A stretch of DNA of 64,000 bases, from positions 3,491,763 through 3,555,762 of the forward strand of contig CM034397.1 of assembly GCA_019925095.2 (NCBI GenBank). Reading direction: 5' to 3'. Source of the stretch: Dendrolimus kikuchii (lineage: Eukaryota; Arthropoda; Insecta; Lepidoptera; Lasiocampidae). Below are positions 59,001-64,000 of the stretch, piece by piece; the first letter of the stretch is position 1, and each line of letters begins with the position of its first letter. The notes under the pieces are model-generated. The model had not been told where the DNA came from, searched no databases, and was given only the letters and a program-made list of their open reading frames with translations. Made by a program: the position numbers and the translations under genes.

Positions 59001-61829
59001 CTTAAAATATATTTTAATAGTAAATGGTTAGGTTAGGTTAGGTTAACCGACTGGTTCTGGCACTTGCCGAACGCTGCCGCGGCAAGCTCGCTTCGTTCGC
59101 TCGGCTCGTGCGCTTTGGTCTGAAGCTAACCTAACCTAATCACTGTTCTAGTCACTGGTCGCGACCATTCACCACCCATCACAAAAATGTTAGTGAAAAA
59201 AAATAGGTGAGTTTATGTTTAACAAAACTAAATATCTCAAGAACTGTAATTTGTGTGATTGTTAATAAAAAAAATATTACAATAACTTAGCGACATCGTG
59301 TATTTAATTCCGAAATTATTGGATGTTTAATAAAAAATATTGAAAAGATTGGCCCATGAGGGGATCGAACCCGCGACCTTCGCGTTATTAGCACGACGCT
59401 CTAACCAACTGAGCTAATGGGCCGTTGGTGTTAGGTGCGAAAAATTTAATCTTTTCTCTTTATCTACAAAAATATAAAGTTTAGTTCAAGTTGTAAGACA
59501 GATTCACAAAACACAGTTTTTAAACTTTACCAGTCATATATTGAAAGTACTAATAATAAGTTTATTTTCAATATTCAAAATTTAAATAGAGTATTACTGA
59601 ATTTGTAAAATTAAAAAAGAAACTTTCAATTTATAATTGTTTGCTTCAATTATTTGGGACGCTTGGTTCAGCGATTAATTTGATATAATAGGTTGGGGAA
59701 AAAGTCTTTTCGCATATAGAATGTATGAACTTTTAATAAGATCTCTTTGGCTATACCATATGTATCTGGCTGGTTTTGGTATCATTAAAAAGTTTTAATT
59801 TTAGAGAAGACAATTCCAAATTCAAATTAGGAAAATGGGTGATTTTCATTTGTTTTTCTTATTGTTAAAATGAGTGAATCTAATGAAGAAATTCGATACA
59901 TTTTAAAATTTTACTACAAAAAAGGTAAAAATGCAATACAAGCCGCGAAAAAATTTGTGATGTTTATGGACCTAATGCAGTATCTGTGAGAGTAGCGCAA
60001 ATTTGGTTTAAGCGTTTTCAATCCGGTAATTTTGATATCAAAGATCCACGTCGCTCTGGTCGCCCTTTTACGGACAAAATTGATGCCATTTTTAAAAAAG
60101 TGGAGCAAGATCGGCATATTAGTAGTTACGATGTAGCTGGAGAACTGGGAATTGACCACAAAACGGTTTTGGCACATTTGAAAAAAGCTGGGTACACAAA
60201 AAAGCTCGATATTTGGGTGCCTCATGAGCTCACTGAAAGAAACCTTATGAACCGTGTACTCATTTGTGATTCTTTATTACGACGTAATGAAACCGAACCA
60301 TTTTTGAAGAAGCTGATAACTGGTGATGAAAAGTGGATCACGTACGACAAGAACGTGCGAAAAAGATCGTGGTCAAAGGCCGGTCAGGCTTCACAGACTG
60401 TGGCGAATCCCGGGTTAACTCGCAACAAGGTGATGCTGTGTGTATGGTGGGATTGGAAGGGCATTATTCATAATGAGCTGTTACCGCCAGTCAGGACCAT
60501 CGATTCTGAACTGTACTGCGAACAACTGATGAGATTAAGGCAAAAAGTTGAGAGAAAGCAGCCGGAATTAGTCAACAGAAGGGGTGTGGTTTTTCACCAT
60601 GATAACGCTAGACCTCACACATCTTTAGCCACTCAGCAAAAATTACGAGAGTTTGGCTGGGAGGTGTTAATGCATCCGCCGTATAGTCCTGACCTTGCAC
60701 CTTCAGATTTTCACCTGTTTCGGTCTCTGCAGAATTCCTTAGGCAGTGTCAGGTTAACATCACGAGAGGACTGCCAAAACTACTTATCGCAGTTTTATGA
60801 TCAGAAGCCCCAAAATTTTTATAGCAATGGGATCACGTCCCTACCTACAAGATGGCAAAAAGTTATCCAACAAAATAGCACCTACATACTTTAGTCAAAT
60901 GTAAATAAACTTTATAAAAAAAACCATTTAAATTTTTATATAAAATGAGAAGAAACTTTTTCCCCAACCTAATACGTGGATTTTTAGGTTGTTAGATAAA
61001 TGTCAACACGTATGCGTTTTCAATAAGACTTTTTAATTTTTTTGTTACCATTCTCAAGACAATAATTCTCACGACATTTTAGTGTGACCACTCTGTAAAG
61101 ATGATAAAATATATATGGCAACACATGAATAAAATACTGGCAAGAATGTGTCTTGTCATTGTGCTGCGTACCTATGTTTAAAATGGCTCTCGTTAAACTA
61201 TATTATTATCATAAATTTGGATTTAAATAAAACACAATCATAAAGTTAAGGTGTTTATTATTATATGTATTATTATTATATATAAAACACAAACACACTA
61301 AGAAAACGTAAATGCGCCTTTTACTGACTAATGGATTGATTTTGATTTTTTGACACATATCTTAAAGAATAACTTTGTTTAATTATTATTAATAATATTA
61401 CTATTATTTTTAATTGCGAGCCATTTGGATTAATGCCTAATACATAATAATTAATTATAATAATAGGGACAACAATTTGCACGTCCTACAGGCAAAAACA
61501 TGTGATCTTATGGAATATTCCTACCATACGTACCATGTTTTATGCAATAAATGATTTTTAAAAAAGGCGAATCGAGAATTATCTCCTTTTTGAAGTCGGT
61601 AAAAAAATTTTTACAGAACGACATAGCCTCAGTGGCCGAAGAGGCCAACGACAAACACCTGACCGCTTGGGCGGACATCTGCCGCAAGTACTCCCTCGAG
61701 CACACGCCGCTCGAGCCCAGCGCTGGGGCTGAGTTGTTGCTGAACAAGCAACTGTGCTTGGACGGAGCCAAGGTTGCTGGGATTGTTCGTCCGGAGGTGC
61801 CCAAGCCCACCGTTGACAACTTGCGGGAG
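35606..61829 (+). CDS. Extended short-chain dehydrogenase/reductase, six exons, 3-prime incomplete
   Basis: NAD(P)-dependent oxidoreductase or epimerase of the extended SDR family; substrate unknown. Exons: 35606-35657, 35833-36006, 48676-48884, 55867-56020, 57144-57412, 61617-61829; 1071 nt, 357 codons, all phases matching and all donors GT. The cofactor-binding glycines are in VVVLGGCGFIGRNLVEYL (residues 13-30). VVNCAGETRVGQTEAVYAEG (93-112) corresponds to the usual strand 4 NAG/NAA region, and VEISSGQMHSS (133-143) to the active-site serine strand. Where YxxxK is expected there is RMKCK (161-165): Lys is kept, Tyr is replaced by Arg, so this may be an atypical SDR. IRPAIVYGIGDR and VYNVVDE are typical of the family. 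The last few residues and the stop are missing; the terminal exon probably lies past 64000. Confidence 0.88.
36007..36936. other. Start of dehydrogenase intron 2, nothing recognised
   Basis: AT-rich, no repeat shared within the window. Confidence 0.5.
36949..37426 (-). mobile_element. LINE family B, longest copy
   Basis: 478 bp, encoding on the minus strand MRALRKICGVMLADRVRN, RMLRWFGHMERMHDERMTKQ and YPARELA. It ends in a (CATA)n tract. The 12-bp duplication GAGTTAAAAGTA is at 36937-36948 and 37427-37438. The frame is open throughout. Confidence 0.93.
37563..37863 (+). mobile_element. SINE family A, old copy
   Basis: ATACAATTTCCTGTGGCTGGG to TACAATAAAATAAA; more diverged than the other copies. 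Confidence 0.8.
38270..38490 (-). repeat. Dispersed repeat E, reverse copy
   Basis: TTATTCTGACATTTTGGCCAC to CTATGGGAGCCTATGAG matches the inverse of 53290-53715 and 61907-62200. Confidence 0.7.
38491..39353. other. Intron, nothing recognised
   Basis: Two open frames (38507-38932 and 39057-39329) show no domain and lack coding-type composition; not called. Confidence 0.45.
39354..39589 (+). mobile_element. Non-autonomous Helitron (family 1), short
   Basis: TCTTATACTAATATATAAAG to GCGGGCACAGCTAG. It lacks the internal segment of the 2999-3540 copy. Confidence 0.8.
39590..41374. other. Intron with a (TA)n run
   Basis: (TA)27 lies at about 40330-40383. The minus strand of 40702-40914 is open and GC-richer but unrecognised. 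Nothing else was seen. Confidence 0.5.
41375..41700. mobile_element. GC-rich retroelement-like segment, unclassified
   Basis: CTACCCAGAGACCGGCAATTG, ACACCTCGGTGTTCGCACCG and TCGGAGGCCACGGTGGGCG contrast sharply with the AT-rich intron. Probably the 5-prime part of a LINE; no intact frame. Confidence 0.4.
41814..42060 (+). mobile_element. SINE family B, tRNA-like head, uninterrupted
   Basis: Head GACGGCCTCTATGCTTGAGCG with box B GGGTTCGATTCC at 41876-41887; body TTTTCTCCGTTATTTACTA, GGCCCCAGAGTAG; tail CTTGCTTAATTTGGAGATATA. It is the intact partner of 57527-58137. Confidence 0.8.
42087..42347 (+). mobile_element. Non-autonomous Helitron (family 1)
   Basis: TCTTATACAAATATATAAATC to GCGGGCAGAAGCTGG followed by T; CTGG is an allowed CTRR end. 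Confidence 0.8.
42348..42888. other. Intron, nothing recognised
   Basis: No repeat or frame was supported. Confidence 0.5.
42899..43158 (+). mobile_element. LINE family B, truncated copy
   Basis: Encodes RITKQIYNAKVDGCRSRG to YPARELA. The 9-bp duplication ACATTTTGT is at 42890-42898 and 43159-43167. Confidence 0.92.
43280..43900. mobile_element. GC-rich retroelement-like segment, unclassified
   Basis: The plus strand has a short frame ending ATWNRLTARIAALAKLSFVN and a stop; the minus strand has one ending TTPGHITAVPPQKSKRQ. The composition differs from the flanks. Neither protein is recognised. Confidence 0.4.
43901..44449. other. Intron, nothing recognised
   Basis: No repeat shared within the window and no supported frame. 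Confidence 0.5.
44450..44762 (+). mobile_element. Retroposon family D, copy 1
   Basis: CACATGCACTTCCTCACAACA then ACTAATAAGC-like text, ending in GGTACGGAACTCGAGTCCGTA followed by an A-rich tail. Two more copies are at 46518-46795 and 50695-50965. Confidence 0.75.
44932..45135 (-). mobile_element. Helitron-like element, reverse copy
   Basis: CTAGGATATGTCCGCGACTTC at the left end and CGGCCCAGTAGATTTTACGTG on the right; same family as 1952-2239. Confidence 0.65.
45240..45425 (+). mobile_element. Helitron family 2 fragment
   Basis: ATCAATTGATGTTCGTTAGCC, AACGGCTTGACTGATTTG and GGTCCCGGTATGGTTTAGA; no clear end. Confidence 0.55.
45913..45969. repeat. (TA)n microsatellite
   Basis: About 28 TA units at the 5-prime side of the LINE family C copy. 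Confidence 0.9.
45970..46415 (+). mobile_element. LINE family C 3-prime end
   Basis: A short frame WNSLPVAVRQAKSLITFKK, then a stop, is the usual C-terminus of Jockey/CR1-like ORF2. The 3-prime UTR has GAGATCGCTTTTTAGCGATAA, a hairpin, and ends in (TATC)n. The inverse of this tail is at 63303-63470. Confidence 0.75.
46438..46517. repeat. Miniature foldback element (family FB)
   Basis: GGGTGGGCACTGAAAATTAGT and the inverse AGTGCCAACCTCATTTG, like 13490-13583. Confidence 0.65.
46518..46795 (+). mobile_element. Retroposon family D, copy 2
   Basis: Same text as 44450-44762, ending GGTACGGAACTCGAATCCGTG and AAAAAAAAAAC. Confidence 0.75.
47010..47258 (+). repeat. Two-copy tandem duplication, period about 153 bp
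   Basis: ATTCATGAAATTCAAAAC then GTCAGTTTTATTAAAGACCG occurs at 47010 and again at 47163. Confidence 0.8.
47315..47940 (+). mobile_element. GTCAC-type MITE, split by a SINE
   Basis: Left part AAGGGACGTCACGCGTTAAGG..TGTGACATTGTGTGACAAGG; right part GTGATATCACACTAGGGAAG..TTTCGTGTGATATAATTTG. SINE family A lies between. Confidence 0.55.
47470..47784 (+). mobile_element. SINE family A, near full-length
   Basis: ATCCGTGCAGGGACGGAGAAA to CCTGCAATAAAAAAAACC. Forms an inverted pair with 48162-48474. Confidence 0.88.
47935..48013. repeat. Miniature foldback element (family FB)
   Basis: GTAGTTTCAGCATTTTGCTG to TCAGTGCCCACCTTCTAAATC. Confidence 0.6.
48162..48474 (-). mobile_element. SINE family A, near full-length, reverse
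   Basis: TTTTTTTTATTGCAGGAGTGC to TTCTTTCTCCGTTCCTGCACG, ending 201 bp before dehydrogenase exon 3. Confidence 0.88.
48892..49292 (+). mobile_element. Helitron beside splice donor of exon 3
   Basis: TCTATATATATATAAATCAAT to TTTGCCGGGTCAGCTAG, with A before. Begins 8 bases after the last base of dehydrogenase exon 3 (48884). It holds two copies of TTTGATGTTCGTCCCGTCG. Confidence 0.8.
49293..50192 (+). mobile_element. Second Helitron joined head-to-tail
   Basis: Begins TCTATATATATAACACAAAG directly at the CTAG of the previous element and ends GTCCGCAGCTAGCTAG followed by T. Family 2 signature AAGAACGGCTGGACC and GGTCCCGGGATGGTTTAGA. Confidence 0.75.
50193..50694. other. Intron with decayed MITE pieces
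   Basis: GACGACATTGTGTGACAAGG (50340) is a GTCAC-type core, and GGCACAGACTTCAAAATGTT (50588) a foldback piece. Nothing else. Confidence 0.5.
50695..50965 (-). mobile_element. Retroposon family D, copy 3
   Basis: The inverse of the family: TCTCTACGGACTCGAGTTCC at the left and TGTTGTGAGGAAGTGCATGTG at the right. Confidence 0.75.
51261..51958. mobile_element. Foldback transposon with internal duplication
   Basis: Begins ACCAACTTCAAAAAAAGGAGG. A unit of about 166 bp containing ATTTACGTGATTC and GATGCGGAATAGTTGCC is present twice (51330, 51496). The right third (51729-51958) is a hairpin with arms of about 62 bp, almost perfect: ACTTCGTTTAAAAAAACCGAC and its inverse. Confidence 0.75.
52350..52533 (+). 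mobile_element. SINE family A, truncated, with palindrome at its start
   Basis: GTAGGTTGTGTTCCGGCATT to CTCCCGCAATAAAAAAT. Its left junction is a perfect 18-bp palindrome CCTGGCGAATTCGCCAGG. Confidence 0.75.
52600..53140 (+). repeat. Three diverged tandem units of about 170 bp
   Basis: Each has a CTGCTATAT.TTCGGAA-like start and an ATCGGTTC(A/T)GA(A/C)ACAA(A/C)AAAG end. Unit two carries the hairpin at 52796-52847. Confidence 0.65.
52796..52847. repeat. 52-nt near-perfect hairpin
   Basis: 24-bp arms (left TTAGATCTTGAGTTCCGAAG then ATAT), loop AGCA, one mismatched pair. Confidence 0.85.
53290..53715 (+). repeat. Dispersed repeat E, interrupted copy
   Basis: TTAGGCTCCCGTAGAGTAAAT, GGCCACTGAAAAGTGGCCG (a hairpin) and CCGCGCTTAAAACCGTC. 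A LINE family B copy is inserted in AAATAAATTAC. Confidence 0.8.
53503..53641 (-). mobile_element. LINE family B, 140-bp copy
   Basis: (CATA)n, ACTTCACACCAGTTCCCTTG to GCTCGTCTGTTCTTAA. Flanked by AAATAAATTA on both sides. The uninterrupted site is at 62078-62100. Confidence 0.9.
53785..54174 (+). mobile_element. LINE family B copy
   Basis: 390 bp from TGCGGAGTGACGCTCGCGGA. Frame GVRKRVGLKESVGVKVRKG..MLRWFGHVERMHDERM with a stop at KPK, so slightly decayed. The 12-bp duplication TAAATTGGTATC is at 53773-53784 and 54175-54186. Confidence 0.93.
54385..54690 (-). mobile_element. tRNA-derived SINE (family F)
   Basis: On the minus strand the head GTAGCGTAATGGTTAACGCA (box A) and GGTTCTATCCTG (box B) precede a body with GTGAAGGAAAACATCGTGATG. 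The body ends left near AGTGGGGCGTTCATGGGCTG. Confidence 0.7.
54790..54976 (+). mobile_element. RTE-like LINE 3-prime end
   Basis: A frame RVAEDRVQWKELEEAYAKRH, then a stop, is the usual RTE ORF2 C-terminus; the tail is (ATT)n at 54954-54976. Confidence 0.75.
55129..55662 (+). repeat. Unclassified 530-bp dispersed repeat, copy 2
   Basis: Direct-orientation twin of 30569-31100, 205 bp upstream of dehydrogenase exon 4. Confidence 0.8.
56161..56540 (+). mobile_element. LINE family B copy
   Basis: 380 bp from TGCGGAATGACGCTCGCGGA, the same 5-prime start as 53785. The 13-bp duplication TAATTTCATTTAT is at 56148-56160 and 56541-56553. Frame MLRWFGHVERMHDERMTKQ to YPARELA. Confidence 0.93.
56541..57143. 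other. Intron with a SINE scrap
   Basis: Only a remnant of reverse SINE family A at 56728-56790 (ACGACAGGCCGCTCAGTTGC). Nothing else. Confidence 0.5.
57527..58137 (-). mobile_element. SINE family B, split by a polyadenylated insert
   Basis: Head on the right (minus strand GACGGCCTCTGTGGTTGAGC, box B GGGTTCGATTACTGG), tail on the left (minus strand TTGCTTAATTTGGGGATATA). The two halves join into the same order as 41814-42060 when 57670-58016 plus one target copy is removed. Confidence 0.85.
57670..58016 (+). mobile_element. 347-bp retroposed insert with poly-A and 17-bp target duplication
   Basis: Target AAATAACGGAGAAAATA at 57653-57669 and 58017-58033. The insert ends CGTCCGGAGCGAGG followed by a run of 16 or more A. 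A purine-rich part (57890-57950) and GGATAATCTCGTTCGTCC precede the tail. The source transcript is not recognised. Confidence 0.88.
58612..58645. repeat. Hairpin like retroposon D 3-prime end
   Basis: CTACGGACTCTAGTGTTCCG near an A/T-rich flank, a relative of GGTACGGAACTCGAGTCCGTA. Confidence 0.5.
58952..58996. repeat. (TA)n microsatellite
   Basis: About 22 TA units. Confidence 0.9.
59026..59139. repeat. Inverted element with TTAGG-type ends
   Basis: Four GGTTA units (59026-59045) and, inverted, CTAACCTAACCTAA (59126-59139) bound a GC-rich core CTGCCGCGGCAAGCTCGCTTC. Confidence 0.75.
59350..59423 (-). tRNA. tRNA-Ile (AAT)
   Basis: 74 nt, no intron. Minus strand: acceptor GGCCCAT pairs with ATGGGCC; D arm TAGCTCAGTTGGTTAGAGC; anticodon loop CTAATAA (anticodon AAT); T loop GGTTCGATCCCC; discriminator A. 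One T-stem pair is mismatched (C opposite T; the usual stem would have CCCGC instead of CCCTC). A TTTT terminator follows within 8 nt. Probably functional, but the mismatch leaves a pseudogene possible. It lies inside an intron of the dehydrogenase gene, opposite strand. Confidence 0.92.
59691..60969 (+). mobile_element. Mariner transposon, complete length
   Basis: 1279 bp flanked by TA on each side. Terminal inverted repeats: GGTTGGGGAAAAAGTCTTTT at the left and the inverse GGTTGGGGAAAAAGTTTCTT at the right. Contains one frameshifted transposase. Confidence 0.95.
59870..60894 (+). pseudogene. Mariner transposase, one frameshift
   Basis: Cut-and-paste transposase. The ATG at 59870 opens MSESNEEIRYILKFYYKKG in one frame; after the A-run at about 59946-59952 the rest continues one frame back (59986-60894, 302 codons). 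The DNA-binding part has WFKRFQSGNFDIKDPRRSGR. Catalytic Asp residues are in LITGDEKWITYD, HHDNARPHTS and YSPDLAPSDFHLF; the last two are separated by 34 residues, so D,D34D. A one-base loss in the homopolymer explains the break. Everything else is intact, so the copy is young or the base is a sequencing error. Confidence 0.92.
60970..61616. other. Intron, nothing recognised
   Basis: AT-rich sequence up to dehydrogenase exon 6, no repeat identified. Confidence 0.5.
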
Positions 61830-61906
61830 GTGAGTAAGGATATTTCTACTGAAGAGTTTGTTGCGCCGCTTCTTCTCTTCAAGCCATAACATGTTGCGAA
61901 GCGGTA

Positions 61907-62420
61907 GTAAATTAGATTAGGCTCCCATAGAGTAAATAACAACCATAAACAAAATTAAAATTAACAAGTTGGCGGTAGGCTAAATAAAACTTTAACATTA
62001 CTCGTTGACACTTGACATCTTTGTCTTCCGTGATCACGGCCACTGAAAAGTGGCCGAAACGTCGGAAAAACCAAAATCAAATAAAATTACCGCGCTTAAA
62101 ACTGTTAAAACGTACTTTTATTATGTATACAAGTCGCGAAAACTTAAGAAAATATGATATTTCTACTGGTCATTATTGTTTAATGTGTAAAAGAGACTTT
62201 GACACGGTGTGATATTGTTGTGGCCGGGTTCTGATATCCGTCGTTTTGACGGTTTTAAGCGCGGTAATTTATTTGATTTTTATTATTCGGACGTTTCGGC
62301 CACTTCAGTAGCCGCGATTACGGAAGACAAAGATATCACGTCGTCAACGTCGGAATAATAAAAATCATATAAATCACCGCGCTTAAAACCGTTAAAACGG
62401 AGTTTTATTATCTTATCGAC
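61907..62420. repeat. Two copies of repeat E in inverted orientation
   Basis: Plus copy 61907-62200 (TTAGGCTCCCATAGAGTAAAT, GGCCACTGAAAAGTGGCCG, CCGCGCTTAAAACTGTT) and minus copy from 62230 (GACGGTTTTAAGCGCGGTAA, GGACGTTTCGGCCAC). Confidence 0.75.
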
Positions 62421-62479
62421 CGTTCATTTCCCCTACTATTGGTTACAATTATACCTAAATTACATCTTCTTACGTGAAC

Positions 62480-62690
62480 GTGCGGTTCCCGTAACTCGTC
62501 GTCAAAGCGCCTATTTTGCTATGCAAGGATGCATGAGGGGTTACTCCATCCAGCCCAGCTCTTCCAGGAAGTCCACCAGTTCTTAACGTTGCTGAAGACT
62601 TCACTGAAGCTACCTGAGGGGTCCAGATATTTCGCCCTGTATGGGCCACCTCTCCGTATTTAAGCAAGAGGTTGTCGATCACCCCTATAT
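62480..62690. other. Unclassified coding-like fragment
   Basis: CCATCCAGCCCAGCTCTTCC and GGGCCACCTCTCCGTATTTAA are GC-richer than the flanks; no domain recognised. Likely a retroelement scrap. Confidence 0.35.
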
Positions 62691-62699
62691 TAAAAAAAT

Positions 62700-62850
62700 G
62701 TCTGTTAAACCGCTCCCAGGAAAACTCCCGCGGGATTTCCAGAATAAAAAGTAGCGTTTCAAGTCTATGAGTTTGCTGTCGACCAGCCAACAACCCCATC
62801 GAAATCGGCCCAGTAGTTTTTACGTGAATCTCGAACAAACAGACACAGGC
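62700..62850 (-). mobile_element. Helitron-like fragment
   Basis: AAAAGTAGCGTTTCAAGTCT and ATCGAAATCGGCCCAGTAG match 1952-2239. Confidence 0.55.
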
Positions 62851-62884
62851 AAGAAATCTAAAAAAATTGCTTCGTGTTCTCTGT

Positions 62885-63005
62885 CGTAACATACATCACG
62901 CCTGTCCCCCTTGGGGGTAGACAGAGACTATGGATCTCCACTTGTGACGATCCTGATGAACAACTTTCGCTTCATCCAGTTTCATTAACGTCTTCTCCGT
63001 CGTTT
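62885..63005 (-). mobile_element. LINE 3-prime fragment (TCACGCCTGT type)
   Basis: ATCACGCCTGTCCCCCTTGG to TTTCATTAACGTCTTC, like 14520-14645. Confidence 0.5.
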
Positions 63006-63059
63006 ATACAGTCTATTCCAGTTGTTTTATTTCAATAGGTTCAATGTACAGAATTTTAT

Positions 63060-63470
63060 AATATTAGAATAGAATAGAATAGAATAGTCGTGGAAGGCCA
63101 CGGCACACCTTGCATGATCAAATTGATCGTGTACTAGCGGAGGGTGATGTCAGGAGCCTTAAGAACAGACGAGTGTGCATGACAAGAGTTATGAATGTCA
63201 AAGAAGCAAGTGAGGTGTGTAAGAATGGGCCTAAATGGCGCTCTGTTGTTCGTGCCTACCCCGCAAGGGAACTGGCGTGAAGTTATGTATGTATGTATGT
63301 ATGTAGAATAGAATAGAAAACACTATTGTTCACCACATACAATTTACAGTAGTCACATTAAATAGTAAAAGTAGGAGAACCGGGCAGCCTTATCGCTTTG
63401 GAGCGATCTCTTCTAGTATCCAGACAACCCGGGCTATGGATTTCATGAACGGGTGATTCGCAAGTGTATG
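63060..63470 (-). mobile_element. LINE family C 3-prime end, tail split by LINE B
   Basis: The minus strand has AGAGATCGCTCCAAAGCGAT, GGTGAACAATAGTGTTTTC and then (TATTC)n. The tail is interrupted by LINE B at 63085-63305. Confidence 0.7.
63085..63305 (+). mobile_element. LINE family B copy in a microsatellite
   Basis: TCGTGGAAGGCCACGGCACAC to (TATG)n inserted in the (AGAAT)n tail of LINE C; encodes ACMTRVMNVKEASEVCKN-type text (here VCMT) to YPARELA. Confidence 0.88.
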
Positions 63471-63589
63471 ACGGTGGTGTGCAATTTAAATACATATATA
63501 AATAGGATATATAAATATCACACAATACATATACCTAAAATGAATAAAACAATAGATAATAAATAATAACACATTGGTTAGGCGCCTTA

Positions 63590-63923
63590 TATTACCTACC
63601 TTTCCCCTCCTTTCCGCAAATCCGCACGCTGGATAGAGACAGGTGGTGCCACCTGTCGGCTGACCACGACTCGTGCCGGCGGGCGGCCAGTACGTCGACG
63701 GCCTCGCGAGCACCGCACGCGCATAAGTGATTCGCATAGAACGCTTTTACCTTAAACCCGCTCCTGTTGTTGGTGTTATATACGCAATCCCTGAAGACGT
63801 GCTTTACAACGAGGATTGGGGATCCGCAGGCGAGTGCCGCTTAAATCTACCCGCCTGTGGATTTTGCCTCCTGCCACCACCAACAAATTCTACCTTTGTC
63901 ACCCGCACCACCACACATATTAA
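63590..63923. other. GC-rich unclassified segment
   Basis: GACAGGTGGTGCCACCTGTC is a short hairpin, and CGTCGACGGCCTCGCGAGC is unusually GC-rich. Open frames on both strands have no recognisable domain. It does not encode the missing end of the dehydrogenase in any obvious way. Confidence 0.35.
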
Positions 63924-64000
63924 TCTTAATATATATAAATTACGTGTCACGTTGTTTGTCCGCGATGGACTCCCTAAACTACTTGACCGATTTTAATCAA
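63924..64000 (+). mobile_element. 5-prime end of a Helitron (family 2), cut by window
   Basis: TCTTAATATATATAAATTACG, TGTCCGCGATGGACTCC and CTTGACCGATTTTAATCAA resemble the start of 15702-16273. Confidence 0.65.

Noticed and set aside
1..64000. CRISPR array or bacterial-type operon
   Set aside because: No regularly spaced short repeats with unique spacers and no operon; exons, SINEs and a nuclear tRNA show a eukaryotic genome.
61830..64000. Terminal exon of the dehydrogenase
   Set aside because: Scanned for an acceptor followed by a short in-phase tail and stop; the best candidate (GTGGTGCCACCTGTCGGCTGA after CAG near 63640) has no pyrimidine tract and lies in a GC-rich hairpin.

Overview
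The window looks like a repeat-rich, AT-rich insect nuclear genome, most likely a moth or butterfly. The evidence is two intron-split host genes, a tRNA-Ile(AAT), a short TTAGG-type run (the insect telomere motif), short non-autonomous Helitrons ending in CTAG or CTGG, SINEs, a mariner, and a BEL/Pao element nested in an I-like LINE. The placement in Lepidoptera is inference from the repeat types; no database search was possible.

Host genes. Two genes are divergent, with 4.3 kb between their start codons. On the minus strand (31282 down to 5386) ten exons join with matching phases and consensus splice sites (one of them GC-AG) into a complete 517-residue SVOP/SV2-like member of the major facilitator superfamily. 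On the plus strand (from 35606) six exons join into 357 residues of an extended short-chain dehydrogenase/reductase (NAD-dependent epimerase/dehydratase type). Its last exon was not found and probably lies past 64000. A tRNA-Ile(AAT) lies on the minus strand at 59350-59423, inside an intron of the dehydrogenase gene. Nothing else in the window looks like a host gene.

Layout. 1-5385: tandem repeat, Helitron-like and SINE copies, a LINE fragment with two nested insertions, then a small LINE insertion starting six bases after the transporter stop codon. 5386-31282: transporter gene. Its introns hold two solo LTRs with heat-shock-element-like motifs, a LINE with a C-terminal nuclease-like domain, and an 11.9 kb I-like LINE (17039-28936) broken by a BEL/Pao retrotransposon (19582-26200). 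31283-35605: intergenic, with a LINE fragment carrying a SINE, a foldback element and a 24-bp palindrome. 35606-64000: dehydrogenase gene, whose introns hold SINEs, eight Helitron pieces, six copies of one LINE family (five with clear target duplications), foldback elements, a mariner and the tRNA.

What stands out. No unknown multi-gene system was found. The best observations come from comparing copies inside the window: a SINE that shares its 3-prime tail with a LINE present here; a polyadenylated insert dated by an empty copy of the same SINE; an in-frame UGA-CUA between gag and pol; HSE-TATA modules in two LTRs; and transposons sitting 7 and 18 bp from splice donors. Apart from the tRNA, the two host genes and the TE reading frames, almost all listed open reading frames are chance frames inside repeats.
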